The notes under the pieces were generated by a model. The model had not been told where the DNA came from. It searched no databases and saw nothing but the letters and a program-made list of their open reading frames with translations. Below are positions 1 to 6,931 of a stretch of 22,966 nucleotides of DNA, piece by piece. Position numbers and translations under genes: made by a program. Each line of letters starts with the position of its first letter. Within the stretch, counting starts at the first letter, position 1. The stretch is from an uncultured Pseudomonadota bacterium (GTDB lineage: Bacteria; Pseudomonadota; Gammaproteobacteria; Xanthomonadales; Ahniellaceae), in NCBI GenBank assembly GCA_937996755.1, contig CALKUS010000225.1:1-22966 (forward strand). The letters run 5' to 3'.

Positions 1-594
1 GTTCATCGTGCGCAGGAACGCGGACGGCGTGGGCTCGCGCAGCGCGCCGGACAGCTCCTGCCACACACGCTCGGGCACGAGGTGCGCGAGCTCGCCGTCG
101 GCGACCATGCGCGCCATCAGCGCCTGCGTTTCCGGCGCGACCGTGAAGCCGAGCGACGCATAGCGCGCGGCGAATCGCGCGACGCGCAGCACGCGCACCG
201 GATCCTCGACGAACGCGTCGGAGACGTGGCGCAGCACGCGCGCCTCGAGGTCGGCGCGCCCGCCGAACGGATCCACGATGCGGCCGTCGTCGGCGCGCGC
301 CATCGCGTTGATCGTGAGGTCGCGGCGGCGCAGGTCGTCCTCGAGCGTCACGTCGGGCGCCGCATGGAACGCGAAGCCGTGGTAGCCCGGGCCGGTCTTG
401 CGCTCGATGCGCGCGAGCGCGTATTCCTCGTGCGTCTGCGGGTGCAGGAACACGGGGAAGTCCTTGCCGACCGGGCGGAAGCCGAGCGCGAGCATCTCGG
501 CCGGCGTGGCGCCCACGACGACGTAGTCACGGTCGGCGCCTTCGCGCCCGAGCAGGTCGTCGCGCACGGCGCCGCCGACGAGGTAGGTCTGCAT
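1..594 (-). CDS. cca: CCA-adding tRNA nucleotidyltransferase, N-terminal part (gene runs off the window)
   Basis: Adds or repairs the 3'-terminal CCA of tRNAs using CTP and ATP in the cytoplasm. Reading down from the ATG at 594, 198 codons stay open to the window edge. The class II nucleotidyltransferase signature is clear: GGAVRD at residues 7-12, the metal-binding DRD at 21-23 (the same positions as in E. coli Cca), the RRDLTINAMA motif near residue 90, a DPFGG segment, and a conserved region ending EDPVRVLRVARFAARY that recognises the base. The bacterial enzyme is about 410 residues, so roughly half is missing, including any C-terminal HD phosphohydrolase domain. Whether it is the full CCA enzyme or a split CC- or A-adding form cannot be told from this half; CCA is the usual case in gammaproteobacteria. 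It diverges from the globin gene across 75 bp. Confidence 0.95.
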   Translation of the reverse strand, partial: MQTYLVGGAVRDDLLGREGADRDYVVVGATPAEMLALGFRPVGKDFPVFLHPQTHEEYALARIERKTGPGYHGFAFHAAPDVTLEDDLRRRDLTINAMARADDGRIVDPFGGRADLEARVLRHVSDAFVEDPVRVLRVARFAARYASLGFTVAPETQALMARMVADGELAHLVPERVWQELSGALREPTPSAFLRTMN

Positions 595-669
595 CCGACC
601 ACCGCTGGCGAACGTATCGGGGCGAGGATAACGTAAGGGCCGCGCTCGGCCCGTCGGGGAGACGCTGCC

Positions 670-1155
670 ATGTTCCGCACTTTCACGATCGTCCTCGCGC
701 TCGCGCTGTCCGCGTGCGCCGCGCAACCGAAGGAAGAACCGGCCGCGGCAGCGCCGGCGGGCGACGGCTACGCCGTCACGCCCGGTACGCCGCAGGGCGA
801 CGATGCGCTGTACCGGGCGCTCGGCGGCCTGCCCGCGATCACCGCCGTGGTCGACGAGGCGCTCGTCCAGATCGGCGCCGACCTGCGCATCAACATCCTG
901 TTCGCCGATTCCGACATGAAGTACGTGCGCGCGCGCCTGATCGAGCAGATCTGCGCCGCCACCGGCGGTCCGTGCACCTACACCGGCCTGTCGATGGAGG
1001 AAGCGCACAGCGGCCAGGACATCTCGCCCGAGGAATTCGGCTATTTCGTCGAGGACCTGGTCGCGGCGATGAACAAACTGAAGGTGCCCGCGACGCAGCA
1101 GCAGGATTTGCTCGCCCTCCTGGGCTCGATGCAAGGGCAGGTGGTCGGGCAGTAG
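670..1155 (+). CDS. Group 1 truncated haemoglobin-like lipoprotein
   Basis: A 161-residue protein with a lipoprotein signal: hydrophobic residues 5-15 end in the lipobox LSAC with Cys16. An Ala/Pro linker follows to about residue 45, then a globin domain of the truncated haemoglobin family (residues 46-160). The proximal haem-ligand histidine is visible in EEAHSGQDIS (His113), and the GGP.TYTG element before it (100-106) is typical. The distal B9-B10 Phe-Tyr pair appears replaced by Ala-Leu near residues 64-65, so ligand chemistry may differ from classical members. Predicted location is the periplasmic face of a membrane, unlike the cytoplasmic group 1 globins. A GGGGAGA ribosome-binding site lies about 8 nt before the ATG at 670. 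Haem binding is inferred from the family. It could be monocistronic: cca diverges upstream and slt converges downstream. Confidence 0.82.
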   Translation: MFRTFTIVLALALSACAAQPKEEPAAAAPAGDGYAVTPGTPQGDDALYRALGGLPAITAVVDEALVQIGADLRINILFADSDMKYVRARLIEQICAATGGPCTYTGLSMEEAHSGQDISPEEFGYFVEDLVAAMNKLKVPATQQQDLLALLGSMQGQVVGQ

Positions 1156-1328
1156 CGAGGCTCGGGCTGTACCGCCCAGTTGCGCAGCGGCTGTACCACC
1201 GCACTTCGCGGCGGGTTTTACAATCTTGTTGGAAGTGAGGTGCGCGTTCGCATCCTCGGGGCGAAGAGCAGGGCGGAGTGCGATGGGATGTCCGCGACGC
1301 TTCCGGTCTCGCCGCGACGCATTTGCAA

Positions 1329-1368
1329 GGAGGATTCGGTAGGCGCGCACCTTGTGCGCGATAGGCGA
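1329..1368 (+). repeat. REP/SMAG-like element, left copy
   Basis: A GTAG head at 1339-1342 is followed by a GCGCAC-CTT-GTGCGC stem-loop and ends in CGCGAT. This is the layout of REP elements linked to RAYT transposases and of the SMAG elements of Stenotrophomonas. Its inverted partner is at 1497-1536 (38 of 40 bases match), including 10 bases upstream of GTAG, so the duplicated unit is larger than the REP itself. It has one change (C for A) in the otherwise usual GTAGGAGCG start. Confidence 0.7.
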
Positions 1369-1496
1369 ATGGCTCGAGGAAACTCGTCGCGCTGCAGATG
1401 GTTCCCCCAGGGCACGCCCTGGACTGACACCAGAGCGGGTTGTACAGCCTGGCTTCGACGCAGCCATCTGCCGCGCACTCGTGTTCTCCGAAGGAC

Positions 1497-1536
1497 TCGC
1501 CGATCGCGCACAAGGTGCGCTCCTACCGAATCCTCC
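1497..1536 (-). repeat. REP/SMAG-like element, right copy (inverted)
   Basis: On the minus strand this reads GTAGGAGCG, then a stem-loop, then CGCGAT, with GTAG at 1526-1523. Together with the left copy it forms a REP doublet (REPIN-like) with the two heads 188 bp apart. No RAYT transposase gene is in the window, so any mobilising enzyme would act from elsewhere. Confidence 0.7.
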
Positions 1537-1663
1537 CTGGAGCAGAGTGCGCCGCCAGTCCCGACGCGCCGCCTCGCTGCCGACCGCACCCCGCCTTGCT
1601 CTTCGCCCCGAGGATGCGAAAGCGCACCACGCTACGAAGTGCGGTGGTCCAGCCGCTCCGTAG

Positions 1664-3715
1664 CTACGGCCGAGTCGAAGCCTTCGCCGGCGTCGCAGGC
1701 GTCGGCGCGGCCACAGGCAACGCGCAAACCACCGATCGCATCACCACCGGCGTCGCCGTCGCCATCCCCAACCGCTGCCGCAACGACCTCGCCTGGTTGC
1801 GCAGGCGCCAGTCGTAGATCACCGAGAACGCCATGACGCGCGCGACGTACTCGCGCGTCTCCCGGTACGGGATCGTTTCGATCCAGAGGTCGGTGTCGAG
1901 CATCGGGCGCTGCGCGAGCCAGCGGTCGACTGGCGCGGGGCCCGCGTTGTACGACGCGGTCGCGAGCCATTCGCGGCCGTTGTAGCGCGCGAGCACGTCG
2001 GCGAGGTAACCGGTGCCGATCGGGATGTTCACGGCGGGCCGGAACAGGTCGTTCGGCGCGACGTAGCGTACGTGCTCGCGCTTCGCGAGCCGCTTCGCGT
2101 TCACCGGCAGCACCTGCATGAGGCCGCGCGCGTCCGCAGCGGAGCGGGCGTCGACGGCCCACGCGCTTTCCGAGCGGATCAGGCCCATCACCCACGCCAC
2201 CTCGAGGCCCTTGCGCCGCGCCGCCGACTCGATCGTGTCGCGATGCTCGATCGGGAAACGCAGCGCGTAGTAGCGCAGGTCTTCCGGCGCGAGCAGCGAC
2301 AGCGGGCCGCGATCGGTCCAGCCGCGGTCGAGCGCGAGCTTCACGGCGACGCGGCGCTCGTCGCCGTGCAGGCGTGCGAACGCGTGCAGCCATTCGCGCC
2401 GCGATTCGGCGACCCAGCCGAGCGCATGCGCCTCGAACGCGCGACGCAGTGCGCGGCGCTTCGCCACGCGCGCGCGCAGCGCCGCGTCGTCGGGCGGCTC
2501 GAGCGCGCAGATGGAATACGGCTTGCCCGCGCGATCCGCCGCGAGGAAGCCGTGGAAATTCGCTTCGCCGGCGAGCGCGTCGAACAGCGCTTCCGCCTCG
2601 GCGGTGCGGCCGTCGCGCTCGAGGAGGCGCGCGCGCAGGTAGCGGAAGCGCGGATCGGCCAGCTGCGTCGTCGACATCGCCTCGACCGCCTTCAGCGCCG
2701 CTGCCCAGTCGCCGGCCGCGAGCCACGTGCGCACGCGCCACTCGCGCAGCGCGTCGTCGAACGCCGCGTCGGGCACGCGCGCCATCCAGGCGCCCGCGTC
2801 GGGCGCGTAGTTCGCGGCCTTCCAGAGCGCGATCGCGGCGAGCGCACGGCCGCGCTCGGTTTCGTCGGGGCGGAAGCGCTTTTCGACATCGGGCCAGCGC
2901 GTGGCAGCAGCGTCGTGGTCGCGGCGCGCGAGCTGCGCGACCAGCAGGAAGGCGAGCGCGCGGCGCCGCCCCGTGTCGGGCCAGCTGCCGACGTTCGCGA
3001 GCGCCTTGCCCGGATCGGCGAGCGCCGCGGACCACGCGAGCGCCTCGGGCCGCTGCGCCGGCGACAACCCGGCGGCGAGCGCACGCACGAGCGCGGTTTC
3101 GCGCTGCGCCGCGGCGAGCTCGATGCGCCGCCAGCGCAGCTCGTCGGTCAGCTTGCCGCTGCGCTGCAACCAGGCGATCACGGCATCGCACGCCGGCGGC
3201 AGCGATTTCGGCGAGAGCCACAACGATTCCGCTTCCGTCGCGAGCGCCGGCGTCTCCCGTTCCGCGCGGCGCGCTTCCACGTAGGCGCAGCGCAGGCCCG
3301 CGTCGTCGCGCGGCCGCCATTCGCTGCGCAACTCGGCCCAGCGGTGCTCGCGTGCGAGGCGCGCGAGCCAGCGCGTGCGCAGGTCGTTTGCGAGCCACGA
3401 GCCGCGTCGTGCCTTCAGGAACGCCAGCACCGGCTTCGCGTCGAGGCGGTCGAGGTCGCGAACGAGCGCCGCGTGTTCGAGGTACGGATACAGCGGGTAA
3501 GCTGCGAGCCCCTGCGCGAGTTGTTGCCAGCGTCCCGGCGGGCCGTGCTGCGCGGCGTCGTATGCGGCGAGGAAGGCGCGGCGATCGGCGGCGGATGGGT
3601 CGGCCGGCTGCGCGGCTACGGCGAACGGAACGAGGCACAGCAACAGCAACGCGCAGGACGAACGCAGGATGGCGATCACGGCGGAACGGCGGGCGAGCGA
3701 CGGCAGGAGCCGCAT
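1664..3715 (-). CDS. slt: Soluble lytic murein transglycosylase (Slt70-like)
   Basis: Periplasmic enzyme that cleaves the MurNAc-GlcNAc bond of peptidoglycan with formation of 1,6-anhydroMurNAc. The product is 683 residues from the ATG at 3715 (E. coli precursor 645). A signal peptide with hydrophobic core CALLLLCLVPFAVAA is followed by a long Ala/Arg/Trp-rich helical region (the superhelical U and L domains) and a C-terminal SLT domain. That domain shows the catalytic Glu in SESAW (about residue 516), GLMQVLP, NIPIGTGYL, ASYNAGPAPV and the ETIPYRETREYV segment. About 35 low-complexity residues follow, and the stop codon sits inside a small palindrome (1658-1669) at the edge of the intergenic repeat. 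The start is uncertain: ATG 3733, ATG 3715 and GTG 3679 are possible. A TAGAAT box (3719-3714) overlaps the 3715 ATG; if it is the -10, GTG 3679 is the true start and still gives a good signal peptide. Confidence 0.93.
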   Translation of the reverse strand: MRLLPSLARRSAVIAILRSSCALLLLCLVPFAVAAQPADPSAADRRAFLAAYDAAQHGPPGRWQQLAQGLAAYPLYPYLEHAALVRDLDRLDAKPVLAFLKARRGSWLANDLRTRWLARLAREHRWAELRSEWRPRDDAGLRCAYVEARRAERETPALATEAESLWLSPKSLPPACDAVIAWLQRSGKLTDELRWRRIELAAAQRETALVRALAAGLSPAQRPEALAWSAALADPGKALANVGSWPDTGRRRALAFLLVAQLARRDHDAAATRWPDVEKRFRPDETERGRALAAIALWKAANYAPDAGAWMARVPDAAFDDALREWRVRTWLAAGDWAAALKAVEAMSTTQLADPRFRYLRARLLERDGRTAEAEALFDALAGEANFHGFLAADRAGKPYSICALEPPDDAALRARVAKRRALRRAFEAHALGWVAESRREWLHAFARLHGDERRVAVKLALDRGWTDRGPLSLLAPEDLRYYALRFPIEHRDTIESAARRKGLEVAWVMGLIRSESAWAVDARSAADARGLMQVLPVNAKRLAKREHVRYVAPNDLFRPAVNIPIGTGYLADVLARYNGREWLATASYNAGPAPVDRWLAQRPMLDTDLWIETIPYRETREYVARVMAFSVIYDWRLRNQARSLRQRLGMATATPVVMRSVVCALPVAAPTPATPAKASTRP

Positions 3716-3719
3716 TCTA
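3714..3719 (-). promoter_or_regulatory. Putative -10 box for slt (TAGAAT)
   Basis: TAGAATGCGG on the minus strand resembles the boxes before glmU (20341-20336) and the methionine sulfoxide reductase gene (16531-16536). From this box a start near 3707 and the GTG at 3679 would give the same short leader as in those genes. The -35 region is weak. It lies in the slt-tauE divergent region. Confidence 0.4.
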
Positions 3720-3757
3720 CTGGGTGCGGACATTTCGTCCGTGGCGAATCGCGGGCC

Positions 3758-4561
3758 ATGAGCGCGCTCGCGATCGCGATGTACCTCGCGGTGGGCGCGG
3801 CGGCCGGGTTGCTCGCCGGGCTGCTCGGCGTCGGCGGCGGGCTCATCATCGTCGCCGCGCTCGCATTCGTGCTGCCGGCGCAGGGCGTGCCCGCCGATGC
3901 GGTGATGCACGTCGCGCTCGCGACATCGCTGGCCAGCATCCTCGCGACGTCGCTGTCGTCGTCGCGCGCGCATGTGAAGCGTGGTTCCGTGATCTGGCCG
4001 TCGGTGTGGTCGCTCGTGCCCGGCCTGCTGGTGGGTGGCGCGCTCGGCGCACTGCTCGCGTCGCGGCTGCCGGGCGACGTGCTGCGCTACGGCGTCGCGG
4101 GCTTCTGCGCGCTCGCCGGCATCCAGTTGTGGCGCGGGAAGCAGGCGCCCGAAGGCGACGCGGGCGCGGCGCCGAAAGGGCCGCTGTTGTCGCTCGCCGG
4201 CGTCGGCATCGGCGCGCTGTCGGCGCTCGTGGGCATCGGCGGCGGCAGCATGACCGTGCCGTTGCTCGTCGCGATGGGCGCGCGCCCGGTGCGCGCGGTC
4301 GGCACGTCGGCGACCTGTGGTTTCGCGATCGCGCTCGCGTCGGCGGCGGGCTACGTGGTGGGTGGCCACGACGCGAGCGGATTGCCCCGTGGCTCGATCG
4401 GCTTCGTCTACCTGCCGGCCGCGATCGGGATCGCCGCCGCGAGCGTGCTCTGCGCGCCGTACGGCGCAGCGCTCGCGCACCGGCTGAAGGGCCGCCAGCT
4501 CACGCGCGTGTTCGCGGGGTTCCTCTGGGTGATGGGGGCGTCGCTGCTGCTGTCCCGGTGA
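3758..4561 (+). CDS. TauE/SafE (DUF81) family inner-membrane permease
   Basis: A 267-residue, very hydrophobic protein of the TauE/SafE family, whose members are proposed to export sulfite, sulfoacetate or other small organosulfur anions across the inner membrane. The two-fold repeat is visible: each half begins with a hydrophobic segment ending in a Gly motif, GVGGG at residues 24-28 and GIGGG at 159-163 followed by SMTVPLL. About eight membrane segments can be drawn, with a polar loop near residues 125-145. Length is typical (about 250-270). It is divergent from slt and convergent with the EEP gene, so probably transcribed alone. The substrate cannot be read from the sequence; no sulfur-metabolism gene is adjacent. 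Confidence 0.88.
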   Translation: MSALAIAMYLAVGAAAGLLAGLLGVGGGLIIVAALAFVLPAQGVPADAVMHVALATSLASILATSLSSSRAHVKRGSVIWPSVWSLVPGLLVGGALGALLASRLPGDVLRYGVAGFCALAGIQLWRGKQAPEGDAGAAPKGPLLSLAGVGIGALSALVGIGGGSMTVPLLVAMGARPVRAVGTSATCGFAIALASAAGYVVGGHDASGLPRGSIGFVYLPAAIGIAAASVLCAPYGAALAHRLKGRQLTRVFAGFLWVMGASLLLSR

Positions 4562-4581
4562 GCGGGGAGCGGGGAACGGAG

Positions 4582-4632
4582 AGCGGGGAGCGGCAAGAGC
4601 AGCGCGCCGCCTTGCCCTTGCCGCTCCCCGCT
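4582..4632. terminator. 16-bp dyad at the tauE / EEP convergent junction, possible bidirectional terminator
   Basis: Perfect 16-base arms at 4582-4597 and 4617-4632 with a 19-base loop lie between the two converging stop codons. The left arm is the end of a run of imperfect direct copies of GAGCGGGGA starting at about 4560, and looser pairing continues outward to about 4648. There is no T tract, so it could be a Rho-independent-like stop, an mRNA-stabilising fold, or a repeat relic. Confidence 0.55.
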
Positions 4633-4647
4633 ATCCGCTTACCGCTC

Positions 4648-5442
4648 TCAGAACACGCAACTCTCCGGCAGCTCCACCGTCATCGCCACGGGCAGGTGGT
4701 CCGACACCCGCAGCGGCGGCACCTCGAGCGTCAGCGGCGCGAGCGCCTGCGACACGAGGATGTGGTCGATCGCGCGGTTCGGGCTCCAGCTCGGGAACGT
4801 GTGCGCGACGCACGCGGGCGGCAGCATGTGGCCGCGGTCGAACAGCGCGCGCAGCTCGGCGCTCTCGGCCGTGCAATTGAAGTCGCCCATCAGCACCACG
4901 TGCGGGTGCTCGCCGATGATCTCGGCCAGGTAGTCGATCTGCAGGCGCCGCGCGCGCGCGCTCAGCGCGAGATGCGCGATCAGCACGTGCAGGCCGCTGC
5001 GCTTCGTGCCGAAGCGCACTTCGAGCACGCCGCGGCCCGGGATCGCGCCGGGCAGGCGATGGTCGAGCACCTCGGTCGGTTCCATGCGCGACAGCAGTCC
5101 ATTGCTGGGCTCGGCGATGCGCGCGACGCGCCGGTTCGGCTGGTGGCTCCAGTACGGGAAGCCCGCCGCTTCGGCGAGGAAGTGCACCTGGTTGCGGAAG
5201 CCCGAGCGCAACGACCCGGCATCGGCTTCCTGCAGCGCGACCAGGTCGTAATCGGCGACGAGGTTCGCGACCTGCGTGAGGTTGCGACTCTTGCCCGCGT
5301 GCGGCAGCACCTGCTGCCAGCCGCGCGTGACGTACTCGCGGTAGCTCTGTACGTCGGAGCCGGCCTGGATGTTGAAGCTGAGCAGCTTCAACACGCGGCG
5401 CTGGCCGCTCTCCGTCGCTGCCGCGCTGGCTGCCGTGCCCAT
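4648..5442 (-). CDS. Endonuclease/exonuclease/phosphatase (EEP) family hydrolase
   Basis: A 264-residue metal-dependent hydrolase of the DNase I-like EEP superfamily. All signature elements are present: LLSFNIQAG with Asn24, VALQEAD with Glu72, LIAHLAL with His157, LMGDFNCTAES with Asp187 and Asn189, RAIDHILVS with Asp226/His227, and VSDHLPVAM with Asp248/His249. There is no signal peptide, so it is probably cytoplasmic. The substrate (DNA, RNA or phospho-compound) cannot be told from these motifs. An EEP gene beside dsbA, cytochrome c4 and engB is also found in Pseudomonas, so the linkage is old. A hairpin at 5483-5507 separates it from dsbA, so it may have its own promoter in that gap. Confidence 0.88.
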   Translation of the reverse strand: MGTAASAAATESGQRRVLKLLSFNIQAGSDVQSYREYVTRGWQQVLPHAGKSRNLTQVANLVADYDLVALQEADAGSLRSGFRNQVHFLAEAAGFPYWSHQPNRRVARIAEPSNGLLSRMEPTEVLDHRLPGAIPGRGVLEVRFGTKRSGLHVLIAHLALSARARRLQIDYLAEIIGEHPHVVLMGDFNCTAESAELRALFDRGHMLPPACVAHTFPSWSPNRAIDHILVSQALAPLTLEVPPLRVSDHLPVAMTVELPESCVF

Positions 5443-5482
5443 GCAGCAAGGCTAGTGACGCGCGATGGGCCCCGCAAGGACT

Positions 5483-5507
5483 CGCGCGTGACGGTCCGTC
5501 ACGCGCG
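5483..5507 (-). terminator. Perfect 12-bp palindromic stem after dsbA, likely terminator
   Basis: Arms 5483-5494 and 5496-5507 are perfectly complementary around one central base (5495). It lies 8 bases beyond the downstream dsbA stop codon and before the EEP gene on the same strand. It is rich in CGCG steps and lacks a T run. Confidence 0.5.
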
Positions 5508-5515
5508 TGGGGGCG

Positions 5516-6151
5516 TCACTGCGCGGCCATGGCCGCGGTTTCCTTCGCGATGAGCTGGTTCACCACGTTGAACACGTTCGGATAGCCCGCCGCCGTCTGG
5601 CCCGTGACGCGGTACTTGCCGGCGACGAGGATGGTCGGCGTGCTGAGCGCCTCGTAGCGGGTCAGCATCTGCGTGGTCTGCTTCATCCGCGCGTTCACCG
5701 CGAACGAGTTCGCGGCGGCGAGGAAGTCCGCCTTCGGCACGCCGAGCTTCTCGTACACGCCGGCGAGGTCCTCGAGCGTCGCGATCTTCACCTTGTCCTT
5801 GAACACCGCGTCGAACACGCCCTGGTGCACCTTGTCGGCCATGCCGAGCGCCTCGGCGGCGAAATAGCCGCGCGCGAACACGTCGAACGGTCCGCCGAGC
5901 GGCGCCGCGAGATAGGTGAAGTGCACGTTCGCCGGCTTCGACTTCAGCCAGCCGTTCACCATCGGCTGGAAGTCGTAGCAGTGGATGCAGGTGTGGTTGA
6001 AGACTTCGATGACCTCGATCTGCCCGGCCGGCGCGTTCGTCGGCTGCGCCGGCTCGACGTTCTCGTAGCCGGGGCCCGCCGGCGCAGGCTGCGCGGCAGC
6101 CAGCGGCGCGACGAGCGCGAGCAGCAGCGCGGCGATGCCGCGACGGCTCAC
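5516..6151 (-). CDS. dsbA: DsbA-like periplasmic thiol:disulfide oxidoreductase (second of a tandem pair)
   Basis: Introduces disulfide bonds into exported proteins in the periplasm. From a GTG at 6151 the product is 211 residues with a signal peptide (hydrophobic 6-20, cleavage after AAA at about 20), a short Pro-rich linker, and a thioredoxin fold with an inserted helical domain. The active site is Cys55-Ile-His-Cys58, where E. coli DsbA has CPHC. The cis-Pro loop is STPTILVAGKYRVTG. The start is set by a four-base GTGA overlap with the TGA of the upstream dsbA-like gene, indicating translational coupling. Family and reaction are secure. Whether this copy or the upstream one is the main oxidase is unknown. 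Confidence 0.92.
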   Translation of the reverse strand: MSRRGIAALLLALVAPLAAAQPAPAGPGYENVEPAQPTNAPAGQIEVIEVFNHTCIHCYDFQPMVNGWLKSKPANVHFTYLAAPLGGPFDVFARGYFAAEALGMADKVHQGVFDAVFKDKVKIATLEDLAGVYEKLGVPKADFLAAANSFAVNARMKQTTQMLTRYEALSTPTILVAGKYRVTGQTAAGYPNVFNVVNQLIAKETAAMAAQ

Positions 6152-6795
6152 GACTTGCCCCCGGCCGCCAGCTCCTTGGCGACGAGGTAGTCGACCACGT
6201 CGAACACCTTGTCGGCTGAGCCGGCCGACTGGCCGGTCACGCGGTACTTGCCGGCGACGACGACGGTGGGCGTGCCGTCGATGCCGTACTGCGGCACGAG
6301 CGCCTTCGAGTGCTCGATGCCCGCCATCGTCGTCATCGAATTGAATGCGCTCAGGAAGGCGTCGGGCTTCACACCGTACCCGGCGTACCACTGCGCGAGC
6401 TCGTCGAGCGAGGCGAAGTTCTTCTTCTCCTCGTGCAGCGCCTTGAACATCGGGCCGTGCGTCTTCTCGACGATGCCCAGCGAGTCCGCGGCGTAGTAGG
6501 CCTTCGCGAAGCCTTCCCACTGCGCATTCCACGCGGCGGGCAGGTACGTGAACACCACGTTCTTCGACTGCTTCGCGCGCCACGCATCGACCAGCGGCTG
6601 GAAGTGCGCGCAGTGGATGCAGGCATAGCTGAACACCTCGACCACCTCGACCTTGCCGGCCGGGGCCGACGTCGCGACCGGCGGATCGATCGGGAAGTAC
6701 TGCGTGCCCGACTGGAACGGTTCCGTCGGTGCCTGCGCCTGGCAGGCGGACACGAACGCCAGCGACACGACAACGAGCATCAGGCGCCACAGCAT
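6148..6795 (-). CDS. DsbA-like thiol:disulfide oxidoreductase, probable lipoprotein (first of a tandem pair)
   Basis: A 215-residue paralogue of the next gene. The signal sequence ends in VSAC with Cys18 followed by Gln, a lipobox suggesting anchoring in the envelope, probably the outer membrane. The thioredoxin-like domain carries Cys59-Ile-His-Cys62 in VEVFSYACIHCAHFQP, and the cis-Pro loop is GTPTVVVAGKYRVTGQSAG. The ATG at 6795 has a good GGAG site about 8 nt upstream. The gene overlaps the second DsbA gene by 4 bp (GTGA). Cytochrome c4 lies 136 bp upstream on the same strand. The pair probably arose by tandem duplication. One membrane-anchored and one soluble copy would allow division of labour, which is inference. 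Confidence 0.9.
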   Translation of the reverse strand: MLWRLMLVVVSLAFVSACQAQAPTEPFQSGTQYFPIDPPVATSAPAGKVEVVEVFSYACIHCAHFQPLVDAWRAKQSKNVVFTYLPAAWNAQWEGFAKAYYAADSLGIVEKTHGPMFKALHEEKKNFASLDELAQWYAGYGVKPDAFLSAFNSMTTMAGIEHSKALVPQYGIDGTPTVVVAGKYRVTGQSAGSADKVFDVVDYLVAKELAAGGKS

Positions 6796-6931
6796 GCGGG
6801 AATCTCCGGGACTTTCGCGGGCAGGCAGGATTGCCCGGCCGCGCTGAACGTGCGCTTGAGACAGGACGGGCGCGCCGGAGTTCCGGTCGCGCCCGCTCAC
6901 GACGGCTGCGATGGGACGAGCGTCCCGCGCG

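Larger units (their letters stand above)
1189..1654. repeat. Long nested imperfect inverted repeat in the haemoglobin-slt junction
   Basis: The 508 bp between the globin stop and the slt stop hold no credible gene but form one large imperfect palindrome. Matching arms, all sharing nearly one centre (about 1422-1433), are: 1189-1208 with 1635-1654 (19 of 20 match), 1247-1268 with 1599-1620 (22 of 22, weaker similarity continuing to 1288/1579), 1329-1368 with 1497-1536 (38 of 40), and a weaker pair 1388-1402 with 1462-1476. A small hairpin lies at 1407-1422. The third pair contains GTAG-headed REP units. The short ORFs crossing this area on both strands are products of the palindrome, not genes. 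Confidence 0.85.

Noticed and set aside
637..652. GGGCCG-CGCT-CGGCCC hairpin in the cca-haemoglobin gap as a regulatory element
   Set aside because: A 6-bp GC stem is expected often in DNA of this composition; nothing else supports a function.
1189..1654. CRISPR array or insertion sequence
   Set aside because: The repeats are inverted, not regularly spaced direct repeats, and there is no transposase ORF or terminal repeat with target duplication.
890..1836. Several overlapping ORFs on both strands in the haemoglobin-slt gap
   Set aside because: They read through the long inverted repeat; similar peptides appear on both strands because of the palindrome, and none has a ribosome-binding site or a known motif.
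3734..4480. N-terminal extension of slt to an ATG far upstream
   Set aside because: It would overlap the TauE/SafE gene antisense, and the signal peptide would be buried inside the protein.
2374..5553. A 1059-codon open frame on the plus strand across slt and the EEP gene
   Set aside because: It is a shadow of GC-rich genes: Arg/Ala-rich with no motif, and it crosses several well-supported genes on both strands.
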